Part shown: positions 41,686 through 50,436 of the stretch, in pieces
How the letters are laid out: each line of letters begins with the position of its first letter
How positions within the stretch are numbered: the first letter of the stretch is position 1
NCBI RefSeq assembly: GCF_002343915.1
Contig: NZ_NETK01000001.1
Coordinates: forward strand, 6,400,001 to 6,464,000
From: Nannocystis exedens
Lineage (GTDB): Bacteria; Myxococcota_A; Polyangia; Nannocystales; Nannocystaceae
Length of the DNA: 64,000 nucleotides
Direction: 5' to 3'
Position numbers and translations under genes: made by a program
Notes under the pieces: generated by a model
Databases searched by the model: none
What the model was told of the DNA's origin: nothing
The model's input: only the letters and a program-made list of their open reading frames with translations

Positions 41686-43863
41686 GTGTCCGCCCCCGCT
41701 CCCTTTCGTCGCTGCAATTTCCGGTCCCTGGCCCCGCTCGTGCTCGCGCTCGCGTGCGACCGCGGGCCCGCGGCGGGTCCGCCGCCGGCGAAGTCGGAGC
41801 CGGCCGCCCCCCCGCCGCCCGTCGCCGCGGCGCCGGAGGCCACCCCCGCGGCGCCGGAGAGCCCGCCGATGACCCCGCCCGACCTCACGGCCCTGACGTC
41901 CGAGTTGCTGCGCCAGCACGGGGAGGGCCAGCGCGCGCGGATCGAGCGCGGCCTGTCGCAAGTGGCAGCGCTGTGGCGCCCGGAGGACGGCGACCTGGCG
42001 GCGTTCGTGCGCGAGCACTTCATCAGCGAGCCGGTCGCGCTGGCGGCCACGTTCGCCCGCCTCGAGTCGGTGTTCGAGCAGATCGACGGCCACACCCACG
42101 AGGTCGGCCGCGAGGTCCGCCGCGCGACCGACGTCGACACCGGCCCGCTGCTGGCGGTCGACCCGCTGCTCGCCACCTACGACCCGTTCGCCCACGTCAC
42201 CGAGGACCTGTTCCAGGCCAAGGTCGGCTTCGTCGTCCTGCTCAACTTCCCGCTGACGACCCTGGCCGAGCGCAGCGAACATGGCCCGAAGTACAGCCGC
42301 CAGCAGTGGGCCGAGGTCCGCCTCGGGTCCCGCTTCGGCCGCCGCGTCCCCGCCGAGGTGCGCCAGGCCGTCACCCGCGCCACCGCCGACGCCGACCTGT
42401 ACATCTCGCAGTACAACATCTGGATGCACCACCTGGTCGATGAGACAGGTGCGCGCCCGTTCCCGTCCGGCCTGCGCCTGATCAGCCACTGGAACCTGCG
42501 CGACGAGCTCAAGGGCCGCTACGCCGACCCCGACGGGCTGAAGAAGCAGCAGATGATCGTCAAGGTGATGGAGCGGATCGTGACCCAGACGATCCCCGCG
42601 GCGGTGATCGACAACCCGCACGTCGACTGGGACCCGTTCACCAACGCCGTCAGCGCCGCGCCCGCGAGCGAGGTCGAGGCCGACGCCCCGCCGCGCGCGG
42701 TGGTCCTCGACGGCGCGCGCGAGGACGACGTCCGCTACCGCAAGCTGCTCGCCAACTTCCACGCGGCCCGCCACGAGGACAAGTACGTGCCGATCGCCCC
42801 GACGGCGATCGCCCGCAGCTTCGAGCTCGGCCGCGAGCTGCCGGAGGCCCGCGTCAGGGCGCTGCTCGAGCAGGTGCTGACGTCGCCGCTGGTGGCCCGC
42901 ACGGCCGCGCTGATGAAGCAGCGCCTCGGCCGCGAGCTCGGGCCGCAGGACCTGTGGTACGCCGGCTTCCGCGGCAACGCGGCCCACGCCGAGGCCGAGC
43001 TCGACGAGCGGACGAAGGCCCGCTACCCGACCGCGGAGGCGTTCGCCCGCGACATGCCGCGGCTCCTCCAGGGCCTCGGGTTCGCGCCGGCGAAGGCCAA
43101 GTTCCTCGCCGAGCACATCCTCGTCGACCCGTCGCGCGGGGCCGGGCACGCGCTGCAGTCGCTGCGCCGCGGCGACTTCCCCCACCTGCGCACCCGCGTC
43201 GGCGCCGGCGGCATGGACTACAAGGGCTACAACATCGCCGTCCACGAGCTCGGCCACAACGTCGAGCAGGTGTTCTCGCTGTACTCGGTCGACCACACGC
43301 TGCTCGCCGGCGTGCCGAACAACGCGTTCACCGAGGCGCTCGCGTTCGTGTTCCAGGCCCGCGACCTCGAGCTGCTCGGCGTCGGCAAGCCCGACCCGGC
43401 GAGCGAGCGCGAGCGCGTGCTCGCCGACTTCTGGGCGACCTTCGAGATCGCCGGCGTCGCCCTGGTCGACGTCGCCGCCTGGCACTGGATGTACGACCAC
43501 CCCGAGGCGACCCCGGCCGAGCTGCGCGAGGCGGTGGTGAAGATCGCCCAGGACGTGTGGGACCGCTACTACGCGCCGGTGCTCGGCAGCCCCGGCACGC
43601 CGCTGCTCGGCATCTACAGCCACATGATCTCGTATCCGCTGTATTTGTCCGACTACCCGCTCGGCCACCTGATCGCGTTCCAGATCGAGGAGCACATCCA
43701 GAAGTCCGGCAAGCTCGGCCCCGAGTTCGAGCGCATGGCCTCGCTCGGGGCGCTGACGCCCGACCTGTGGATGACGCAAGCGACCGGTGCGCCGGTGGCC
43801 GCCGAGCCGCTGCTGCGCGCCACCGAGGCCGCGCTCGAGGGCGCCGGCGCGCCCCCGCCTTGA
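41686..43863 (+). CDS. Lipoprotein zinc metallopeptidase (M3-like, HELGH)
   Basis: 725 aa from the GTG at 41686. The signal ends in LVLALACDRG, a lipobox, and a Pro/Ala-rich linker follows. The zinc site is HELGHNVEQVF (H520-E521-x-x-H524), preceded by GAGGMDYKGYNIAV and followed by a downstream glutamate in NNAFTEALAFVFQARDLELLG, an arrangement like M3/oligopeptidase F families. The rest is helical. It probably faces the periplasm or outside and cleaves peptides. Exact family is not certain. A weak hairpin-type unit lies at 42434. Downstream is the Kazal inhibitor-like gene, 33 bases away. Confidence 0.8.
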   Translation: MSAPAPFRRCNFRSLAPLVLALACDRGPAAGPPPAKSEPAAPPPPVAAAPEATPAAPESPPMTPPDLTALTSELLRQHGEGQRARIERGLSQVAALWRPEDGDLAAFVREHFISEPVALAATFARLESVFEQIDGHTHEVGREVRRATDVDTGPLLAVDPLLATYDPFAHVTEDLFQAKVGFVVLLNFPLTTLAERSEHGPKYSRQQWAEVRLGSRFGRRVPAEVRQAVTRATADADLYISQYNIWMHHLVDETGARPFPSGLRLISHWNLRDELKGRYADPDGLKKQQMIVKVMERIVTQTIPAAVIDNPHVDWDPFTNAVSAAPASEVEADAPPRAVVLDGAREDDVRYRKLLANFHAARHEDKYVPIAPTAIARSFELGRELPEARVRALLEQVLTSPLVARTAALMKQRLGRELGPQDLWYAGFRGNAAHAEAELDERTKARYPTAEAFARDMPRLLQGLGFAPAKAKFLAEHILVDPSRGAGHALQSLRRGDFPHLRTRVGAGGMDYKGYNIAVHELGHNVEQVFSLYSVDHTLLAGVPNNAFTEALAFVFQARDLELLGVGKPDPASERERVLADFWATFEIAGVALVDVAAWHWMYDHPEATPAELREAVVKIAQDVWDRYYAPVLGSPGTPLLGIYSHMISYPLYLSDYPLGHLIAFQIEEHIQKSGKLGPEFERMASLGALTPDLWMTQATGAPVAAEPLLRATEAALEGAGAPPP

Positions 43864-43896
43864 CGCGCCCGCCCCGGGGTGCTTCGCTGTGGCGGA

Positions 43897-44715
43897 ATGC
43901 TTGGATTGATTTTTTTGGTACTTGAAGTCACGGGCCAGGTCGACGCCGACCGGGCGCGTATCCAAAAACACCTCGAGACGGTCGAGACGGAGCTGCGGGC
44001 GCGCGACACGTCGCACCTGCCGCCCGCGCTGCAGGCCGAGCGCGCGCGCAACCTCGACCGCCTGCACGCGTATCGCCTGGGCGGGCTGTTCCCGAAGAAC
44101 CCCGACTTCATCGGCGAGCGGGTGCCGTTCTTCATCGACGAGGACGGGGTCGCGTGCGCCGTCGGGCACCTGGTCATCGAGTCGGGCTTCGCCGAGGTGG
44201 CCGGCGAGATCGCCGAGCGCGAGAACAACGCCCGCCTGCTCGCCATGACCCACCCGGCCCTGTCGGGGTGGATCGCCCAGAGCGGCCTGACGGCCGAGGA
44301 GTGCGCGCGGATCCAGCCGGAGTACTGCGGCTGCGGCGACGAGTACGCGCCGGTCTGCGGCGTCGACGGCAAGACCTACGGCAACGCCTGCTACGCCGAG
44401 ACGTGCGCGAACGTGGCGATCGCGCACGAGGGCGTGTGCAAGGCCGAGGAGACCACGAGCGACTGGCCCGACGCGGGCACCAGCACCGGCCCGGGCGACT
44501 CGACGGGCGGCGATTCGACGGGCGGCGAGTCGAGCGGCGGTGACTCGAGCGGCGAGCAGCCGGGCAGCTCGAGCGGGTCCGGTTCCGAGTCGGACGGGCA
44601 CGACGGCGAGCACCAGCGCAAGTCGGGCTGCTCTTTGGGACAGGACGCCGCGGGCGCGCCGGCGCTGGCGCTGCTGCTCGTGCTGGCGGCGCGGCGGCGG
44701 AGGCTGCGGTCATGA
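43897..44715 (+). CDS. Kazal-domain protein with MYXO-CTERM-like anchor
   Basis: 272 aa from the ATG at 43897. The N-terminal hydrophobic start (MLGLIFLVLEVTGQV) is followed by a helical region and then one Kazal-type domain: CGCGDEYAPVCGVDGKTYGNACYAETC, with the expected six-cysteine spacing, a fold of serine-protease inhibitors. A Gly/Ser/Asp-rich linker leads to SGCSLGQDAAGAPALALLLVLAARRRR, which fits the MYXO-CTERM sorting signal: cysteine, short helix, Arg-rich end. The protein is therefore probably exported and anchored at the surface. Lies between a metallopeptidase and a lipoprotein gene that overlaps it by four bases. Confidence 0.85.
   Translation: MLGLIFLVLEVTGQVDADRARIQKHLETVETELRARDTSHLPPALQAERARNLDRLHAYRLGGLFPKNPDFIGERVPFFIDEDGVACAVGHLVIESGFAEVAGEIAERENNARLLAMTHPALSGWIAQSGLTAEECARIQPEYCGCGDEYAPVCGVDGKTYGNACYAETCANVAIAHEGVCKAEETTSDWPDAGTSTGPGDSTGGDSTGGESSGGDSSGEQPGSSSGSGSESDGHDGEHQRKSGCSLGQDAAGAPALALLLVLAARRRRLRS
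44629..44642. repeat. 14-base hairpin unit at the MYXO-CTERM cysteine
   Basis: TGCTC-TTTG-GGACA, four of five pairs plus a flanking C-G pair; it covers the codons of the CSLGQ motif in the sorting tail. Confidence 0.45.
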
Positions 44716-46028
44716 CGTCGGCGAAATACGCGGCGCTCTCCGTGTCGCTCCTGCTCGCCTGCGGCGGCGGGGGCGGCGAGTCCGAGACCGACGACGGCAG
44801 CACGAGCAGCGGCGGCTCCGAGACCGACGGCAGCAGCGGCGCGCCGACGAGCACCGACGGCGAGAGCAGCACCGGCGAGCCGGCGCCGGCCTGCGAGCCC
44901 GGCGACCTCGGCGACGCGCTCGAGTGGTCGCAGTCGGCCGCGATGCTGCCGGGCTTCCTCCCGGCGCTGGCGGCCGGGCCGGAAGATTCGGTGGTGCTCG
45001 CCGGCGGCACGACGACGGACGACGCGTTCGTCGAGCTGCGCGACGCCCAGGGGGCGAAGGTGTGGAGCGACGTCTACGCCGGCGCCCACGGCCACGACGA
45101 CGACCTGCTCGACGTGGCGGTCGACCCGGAAGGGTTCGTCCACGTGCTGGTGCGCGAGGTGATCCTCAACGTCGTCGCCGAGACGATGGGCACGTTCGAC
45201 GCCCGCTTGGTGGTGCTGCGCTACGCGCCCGACGGCGCGCACGTGTGGCGCTGGGAGCGCGAGCGCGCGCCCGTCGAGCCGTGGGGCACGTACTTCCCGG
45301 AGGGCAGGCTGGCGGCCGACGGCGAGTCGATCGTCGTGGTCGAGTGGGCCCACAACCAGCCGGTCCAGCACGTCCGGCTCGACGCGTTCGGCAACCTGCA
45401 AGCCGAGGTGCCGCTGGCGACGCCGGACTTCCTCAGCTACCGCGTCCGCTTCGATGTCGGCGCCGACGGCTCGGCGGTGCTCGCCGACACCCTCGAGAGC
45501 CCCGAACGCCTGTGGGTCGGCCGCTTCGATGCCCACGGGGCCCCGGCCTGGTCGGTCGAGTTCGAGGGCGACGAGCTCAAGCCGGGCTCGGTGTTCGCCG
45601 TCCCGGGCGGCGCGGCCTACCTGACCGGGTCGCTCGACGCGAACCCGGGCCTCACGTTCTCGCTGCGCAAGTTCGCCGGCGACGGCGCGGTCGAGTGGAG
45701 CCAGCCGCTGCCGGTCGAGAGCACCGACGACATCCGCTTCGGCGGCGCGCTCCGCTGCGACGGGGCGCTGCTGCTGGTCGGCGGTACCGACAAGCCGCCC
45801 CAGCCCGACAACGAGTGGGGCCAGCGGCGCGACCTGTGGGTCGGGCTGATGGGAGCCGACGGGGCGCTGCTGTGGAGCTTCGAGCACGAATTCGGCCCGC
45901 CGTTCAGCTGGGGCGGCGGCCACACCGCGGCGTTCACCAGCAGCGGCGCCGTCGTCGTCAGCGGCAGCTTCCTCGGCGAGGACGGCAGCAGCTCCCGGCC
46001 GTGGCTGGGCCGCCTGTCGGGAGGCTGA
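44712..46028 (+). CDS. Lipoprotein with beta-propeller-like repeats
   Basis: 438 aa. MTSAKYAALSVSLLLACGGGGG is a lipoprotein signal, and a Ser/Thr/Asp/Gly linker follows. The remainder shows repeated blades of the kind DAFVELRDAQGAKVWSDVYAG, VVLRYAPDGAHVWRWERER, RFDAHGAPAWSVEFEG, LRKFAGDGAVEWSQPL and VGLMGADGALLWSFEHEFG, a pattern of predicted secreted propellers numerous in myxobacteria. Function unknown. The start overlaps the stop of the Kazal gene (ATGA), so the two are translationally coupled. Its stop codon is the first part of a hairpin array. Confidence 0.75.
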   Translation: MTSAKYAALSVSLLLACGGGGGESETDDGSTSSGGSETDGSSGAPTSTDGESSTGEPAPACEPGDLGDALEWSQSAAMLPGFLPALAAGPEDSVVLAGGTTTDDAFVELRDAQGAKVWSDVYAGAHGHDDDLLDVAVDPEGFVHVLVREVILNVVAETMGTFDARLVVLRYAPDGAHVWRWERERAPVEPWGTYFPEGRLAADGESIVVVEWAHNQPVQHVRLDAFGNLQAEVPLATPDFLSYRVRFDVGADGSAVLADTLESPERLWVGRFDAHGAPAWSVEFEGDELKPGSVFAVPGGAAYLTGSLDANPGLTFSLRKFAGDGAVEWSQPLPVESTDDIRFGGALRCDGALLLVGGTDKPPQPDNEWGQRRDLWVGLMGADGALLWSFEHEFGPPFSWGGGHTAAFTSSGAVVVSGSFLGEDGSSSRPWLGRLSGG

Positions 46029-46083
46029 GCGAAAGAGCATGTCCTGAAGGGCATGGCCGATGCGCCATGCCTTTCAGGACATG
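46026..46083. repeat. Array of four 14-base hairpin units, with a 20-bp stem
   Basis: TGAGC-GAAA-GAGCA (starting in the stop codon), TGTCC-TGAA-GGGCA, TGGCC-GATG-CGCCA, TGCCT-TTCA-GGACA, all in phase; a fifth partial unit follows. The second and fourth are reverse complements but for one base, so 46038-46083 folds as a 20-bp stem with a short loop. It separates convergent genes and could act as a two-way terminator. Confidence 0.85.
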
Positions 46084-46091
46084 TCTTAAAG

Positions 46092-46754
46092 TCACATCGT
46101 GGTCGGGTTGACGATCTTCGTGCCGGTGCCGCCGAGGTACGAGTAGCTGTCGTGCTGGTCCCAGCCGATGATGATGACGCTGAACGGGACGTCGCCGCCG
46201 TCGAGGACGTGGACGCCGTCGCCGAGCGGGACGCGGGCGACCTCGTAGTTGCTGTCGGCCACCGGGTTCCACTGGGCGTCGGGGATCGGCACGCCGTCGA
46301 TGGTGACGGTGGCGCCGGCCTCGCGGGTGAACACCCCGACATCGTTGATCCACGTCGAGGGCACCTCGCCCTCGTTGAGGGTGAGCTCGAACGGCACGCC
46401 CGGCTGCCCGGCCGGCACGCCCGGGCCGGCGGCGGTGACCGTGCTCGGCGTGACCGTGATCTTGGTGTTGTCCATCCCCGCGACCGCGCTGGCGTAGCTG
46501 TGCTGGAACGTGCTGGTGTTGTCCATCATCGACGTCCACGCGATCACGTGGTTGATCGAGTCGAGGCACTCATACACACGGGGGGCAAACTGGCGACCTA
46601 CGGCGGTCCATCTTCGTGTTTTAGTAGGCTTAGGTTGTTAGAGAATAGGCATCCGTGGTCGCGCGAGTCCCTCTCAGCCGTCAAGCTGGGGGGCCGCGGA
46701 TGATTGGGCAAGGAAAAATCCGGAGAAGGCGATACACAGGAAGTGAAGTGCCTT
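46092..46754 (-). pseudogene. Broken IgGFc-binding-type lipoprotein gene
   Basis: One frame runs from a signal peptide (MKALHFLCIAFSGFFLAQSS, ATG at 46754) through two in-frame stops (TGA at 46674-46676 and TAA at 46638-46640) into the C-terminal part of an IgGFc-binding-type domain (46637 to 46092). That part has GATVTIDGVPIPDAQWNPV, YEVARVPLGDGVHVLD and VIIIGWDQHDSYSYLGG, matching the closing strands of the complete protein encoded at 50894-52582. Most of the domain is missing, so an internal deletion plus decay is inferred. A shorter gene starting at the GTG at 46577 cannot be excluded, but it would lack any signal peptide. Confidence 0.6.
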
Positions 46755-46940
46755 CATTTCGCCAACGCGGTGAGATCGGCAATGGGCTAAATGCGTGGCC
46801 TTCGGAGGCTGTGAGAAAATGCATGTTGTCAATTCGTATCGAGCTATCGCTTCCGGCTCGATCGCTGGTAGCCCGCTTTCGCGGAACACGACGGCAGTGG
46901 TCGTCGGAGCGCCCGCGATGGCGAGGATGATCGGAGGAAC

Positions 46941-47990
46941 ATGAAGTCGAATATGGTGGTTCTTGGGGTAATGGTGGTCGGACTTTGTAATTGCGGGGGT
47001 GGTGGCCCAAAGACGAGCGACACGGCCGAACCCGAGCCGGTGGAGAGCTGTAAAACAAATTTTTCACTCTGCCCTCCGGCGATCTACAACTTCCGCTGTT
47101 GGAATGAAGGTCCGAACAAGAATTATCATGTGATCGGTGGGATTGCACAACAGCCGGATTGGTACAACGGCTGTGCCTACGTCGATCCGGCTGTTGGCTG
47201 GGAAACCGAGGCCAAAGACGCATGCGTCGCACGCTGCAAGAACATCTCCGAGGAGGGATACGTGTGCAAGCAGGAGAACTGGTCCGGCGTGGACGAGGAG
47301 CCCGGGCCCCAGACATGTACAGCTCCGGATACACTGAACATGCTGGTGGTCGAACAGGAGCTGGGAACCCTCGCTGCCAACGATGCATCGGCACTGTCGT
47401 GCGACTTGTGGGAGGACTGCTTCGACTTCTTCAGTCTTGAAGTCCAAGATGCACTTAGTACTCCGCCGACCCCCACCGTGCGGTACACGGCGGACACGTT
47501 GCTCGAGACCGTGCCCTCGGCGTCCTCCGTCACGGTGCTGGGCAACGCCCAGACCGCCCCGACGACCCGAGCTCTGACCGGCGAGGCCGCCTACACGGCG
47601 CCGCTTTGCGGGGTTGGCGAGGTCGCGTGTCCCATCTACCTCGCGCAACTCGATCTGTCGGCAGCCTCGGCGTTCTCGGCGACGATCGCGGTGCCCGGCG
47701 CTGGGACCGTCACGAAAACCTTCAGTGACGTTGAGATCCACCTCAAGCAGCCGACGCTGGGAATTTGGTTGCCGAACTTCGAGTATGCGATCTTCCCGCC
47801 CGATTCACTGGTGTTCACCGTGACGGGCAGCGTGTCGGGTACCGAGGTTGCCGGGGAGAATGGGAGCTACCTGGAGGAGCACATCGTCCGTGGATACGTG
47901 TTCGGGACGCTCGACGGCGGGCTGACCTTCTCGGCCGAAGGCGAGCACTCGCTGGTCGACTTCAGTGTGCATGCCGAGTTCGCCCCGTAG
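46941..47990 (+). CDS. Cysteine-containing lipoprotein of unknown function
   Basis: 349 aa. MKSNMVVLGVMVVGLCNCGGGG gives a lipoprotein signal, and GGAGGA (46933-46938) precedes the ATG. The N-terminal third is rich in paired cysteines and aromatic residues (SCKTNFSLCPPAIYNFRCWNEG, DACVARCKNISEEGYVCKQENW), suggesting a disulphide-stabilised binding module. The rest is beta-rich (SLEVQDALS, TVTKTFSDVEIHLKQPTLGIW). No family is recognised. The DNA here is visibly less GC-rich than its surroundings, as is the next gene, which hints at separate origin. Confidence 0.75.
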   Translation: MKSNMVVLGVMVVGLCNCGGGGPKTSDTAEPEPVESCKTNFSLCPPAIYNFRCWNEGPNKNYHVIGGIAQQPDWYNGCAYVDPAVGWETEAKDACVARCKNISEEGYVCKQENWSGVDEEPGPQTCTAPDTLNMLVVEQELGTLAANDASALSCDLWEDCFDFFSLEVQDALSTPPTPTVRYTADTLLETVPSASSVTVLGNAQTAPTTRALTGEAAYTAPLCGVGEVACPIYLAQLDLSAASAFSATIAVPGAGTVTKTFSDVEIHLKQPTLGIWLPNFEYAIFPPDSLVFTVTGSVSGTEVAGENGSYLEEHIVRGYVFGTLDGGLTFSAEGEHSLVDFSVHAEFAP

Positions 47991-48047
47991 CAGTCGCCAA
48001 AAACGCCCCACGCCAGCCGCCCGGGTGCTCCCGACGCACCCGGAGGC

Positions 48048-49211
48048 TTGACCTCGTCGCATCATCCTGGCACAAAAAGATCCTTGACCCGGAGCCTCAC
48101 GCACGCCTTCGTCCTCGCGCTCGTCGCGAGCGTCACCGGTGCTTGCCGGGAGCCAGACGCGTCGCCGTGGCCGTTGCCCGAGATCGTAGCGACCAGCAAA
48201 TACATCGAATACGGCACCTGGGCCGAGCCCTCGCAGGTATGCATGAGCGAGAAGCTGGCAGAGATGGATCGCTTCATCGAGGAGACCGCCGAGTTCCTCG
48301 AGGTCGCCGTACCCGCCGAGCCGATCGTCTATGTATGGTATCCGATCCTACCCGAGGAGGAGGATTGGCCCTGTTCATCCGACACTGCTTGTTATACCAC
48401 AATCTCGAGCAACGGGTACATTCCTTCGACCCTACCGTTCGGGGTGCAAACGACGTTCCATGAATTCGTGCATGCCGTGGATAACGCAGGTCTGGGTCGT
48501 GGCCATTCCATTTTCGCCGAAGGACTGGCGGAGTACTTGAGCCGCACAAGTGCGAGCATGGGCACGAGCACTCTGGACGGCTTTGCCGAGAAATTCTCGG
48601 CAATGCTCGAGGAGGGGATTACCCAGTACGGGCTCGCCATGCATTTCGTGGGCTCTGTGATCCAGAAGCACGGAGTGGATGGCTTCAAACGCCTCCGGAA
48701 GGAGGTGCCGTGGGACGCGCGTTTACAGGAATTCACGGCGGCCTATCAGCGAGCCTTGGGGGAAAATCTTGGCTCGGCGTTGATGGAGATGGAACTGCAG
48801 CCGATTACCGGGCAATTCCCATGGTACTGCGACGGCGAGGAGGTTCCATGGCCGGACCCAGGCGATCTGGAGGTAACGCTGCGTGGCTCCTGCGGAGACG
48901 GCTTCTTCTGGAGCGAGGGGCTCGTAGAAGGGGTCCCCAGCCGGTGGAAGGACTTCGTGCTCGACGTGCCGGAGGCTGGAATTTACACGCTCACGGCCAG
49001 CACGGTGACGAGCGAGACGGCGGGAATTTTCGCCGTACTCGATGGTTGCGTCGGGACGGAGTCTGGAAACATCCTCGTCAGCGACGGAGTTCCAGGTATC
49101 AATCGATTGGGCCCTGGTCGTCATCTACTACGAGTAGGTCTCCCGGCGGACGCCGCCGAGCCGGGGATGATCGCGAACTTGAAGCTAGAATTCCGCCCAC
49201 TCCCGCCGTGA
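48048..49211 (+). CDS. Putative lipoprotein metalloprotease (HEFVH)
   Basis: Up to 387 aa. The start is uncertain: TTG at 48048 or TTG at 48084; both keep the signal HAFVLALVASVTGACREP with a lipobox. The mature part contains TTFHEFVHAVDNAG, an HExxH zinc site, and about 20 residues later a glutamate in FAEGLAEYLS, the spacing of gluzincin peptidases. Next come helical stretches (GFAEKFSAMLEEGITQYGLAMHFVG) and a C-terminal beta domain (FVLDVPEAGIYTLTASTV) like pre-peptidase or binding domains. The family is not recognised by name. Composition is lower in GC than flanking DNA. It follows the 46941 lipoprotein on the same strand. Confidence 0.65.
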   Translation: MTSSHHPGTKRSLTRSLTHAFVLALVASVTGACREPDASPWPLPEIVATSKYIEYGTWAEPSQVCMSEKLAEMDRFIEETAEFLEVAVPAEPIVYVWYPILPEEEDWPCSSDTACYTTISSNGYIPSTLPFGVQTTFHEFVHAVDNAGLGRGHSIFAEGLAEYLSRTSASMGTSTLDGFAEKFSAMLEEGITQYGLAMHFVGSVIQKHGVDGFKRLRKEVPWDARLQEFTAAYQRALGENLGSALMEMELQPITGQFPWYCDGEEVPWPDPGDLEVTLRGSCGDGFFWSEGLVEGVPSRWKDFVLDVPEAGIYTLTASTVTSETAGIFAVLDGCVGTESGNILVSDGVPGINRLGPGRHLLRVGLPADAAEPGMIANLKLEFRPLPP

Positions 49212-49380
49212 GTTGGGGCCTCAATATCTTTTCAAGCGTGTCTTGAGAGACAATGAGGAGGCGCGCTTGCCGCCCGGCCTGCGCAGATCTCGACAGCCGG
49301 CCGGCGCAGACGAGGAGATTCACCCGATCGCCGCCGCGCCGGGAATGTCGGCGCGCGCCGGCGCGTGGTAGGGGACGACG

Positions 49381-50400
49381 ATGCGCCCCGACGACCGAGA
49401 CGGCCCCCGCGCTCGCGCCCGCGCGTGGCTGCCCGACGTCGCGCTGGCGCTCGGCGTGTTCGTCGGCCTCAACGCGCTCGGGTCGCTGGTCGCGGGGCCG
49501 CGTTTCGACGTCACGGGGGCGTGGATCAGCCTGCCCGAGGGGACAGGTTCATCTGTCTTCAAGGCCATGTTGGCGGCGCTCCTGATCGCCCGCGGGCTCG
49601 GGCCGCTGCGCCGGCGCTCGGTCCGGGTGCTCGCGGTCGCGACGCTGCTGGCGGTCGCGGCGGCGGCGGCGTGGGACACGGCGGTCTACTTCGCGCTGCT
49701 GGTGGGCGGGCGGATCGCCACGCCGCTGCCGTTCCCGAGCTCGGTGCTGGTGCTGGCGCTGTCGCTGGCGCTGGCCCGCGCGGCGGCGCGGCCGGGGCCG
49801 CCTCGGGTATGGTCTTCGGGACAGGTGGCGCGCGGCCTGGCGACGGCGGCGGCGGTGGCCCTGGCGCTGCCGCTGCTGCTGATGCTGACGTTCGGCCCGA
49901 CCCGCTACGCCCGCGAGGCCGACGCGATCGTGGTGTTCGGCGCGCGGGTCTACTCGGACGGCACGCCGTCGCTCGCGCTGGCCGACCGCGTCGACGAGGG
50001 CATCCGGCTGTACCACCGCGGGCTGGCGCCGGTCGTGATCATGAGCGGGGCGATCGACGAGGGCCACGGGGCCTCGGAGCCGGAGGCGATGAAGGCCCGC
50101 GCGGTCGCGGCGGGGGTGCCGGCGTCGGCGATCGTGCTCGACGAGCTCGGGGTCGACACGGCGGCGACGGTCGAACAGACGGCCGAATGGCTGCAGCAGC
50201 GCGGGGTCCGGCGGGTGCTCGCCGTCAGCCACTATTATCATCAGCCGCGCGTGAAGCTGCTGTTCGAGCGCGCCGGCGTGCTGGCATACACGGTGCCGGC
50301 GACGATGAGCCGGCGCTTGCTCAAGGAGCCGTGGTTCGTCGGCCGCGAGGTGCTGGCGTACTATGCGGCCTGGCTGGCGCCGTTCCTGCCGGGGCGGTAG
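49381..50400 (+). CDS. YdcF/ElyC-type DUF218 membrane protein
   Basis: 339 aa. Four hydrophobic segments occupy the N-terminal half (VALALGVFVGLNALGSLVAG, VRVLAVATLLAVAAAAAW, SVLVLALSLALARAA, GLATAAAVALALPLLLML). The C-terminal DUF218 domain is complete: ADAIVVFGARVYSDGTPSLALADRVDEGIRLYHRG, VIMSGAIDEGHGASEPEAMKARAVAAGVPASAIVLDE, TVEQTAEWLQQRGVRRVLAVSHYYHQPRVKL. Relatives such as ElyC and SanA act in envelope maintenance and peptidoglycan precursor handling. Hairpin units lie in frame at 49532, 49554 and 49810. Confidence 0.88.
   Translation: MRPDDRDGPRARARAWLPDVALALGVFVGLNALGSLVAGPRFDVTGAWISLPEGTGSSVFKAMLAALLIARGLGPLRRRSVRVLAVATLLAVAAAAAWDTAVYFALLVGGRIATPLPFPSSVLVLALSLALARAAARPGPPRVWSSGQVARGLATAAAVALALPLLLMLTFGPTRYAREADAIVVFGARVYSDGTPSLALADRVDEGIRLYHRGLAPVVIMSGAIDEGHGASEPEAMKARAVAAGVPASAIVLDELGVDTAATVEQTAEWLQQRGVRRVLAVSHYYHQPRVKLLFERAGVLAYTVPATMSRRLLKEPWFVGREVLAYYAAWLAPFLPGR
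49532..49567. repeat. Two 14-base hairpin units in a CDS
   Basis: TGCCC-GAGG-GGACA, eight bases, then TGTCT-TCAA-GGCCA, inside a periplasmic loop region of the DUF218 gene. Confidence 0.5.
49810..49823. repeat. 14-base hairpin unit in a CDS
   Basis: TGGTC-TTCG-GGACA, four of five pairs with wobble, in the DUF218 gene. Confidence 0.45.
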
Positions 50401-50436
50401 ACGGGGCGCGGAGGACCATCGGCGATCGCGGCGGGA

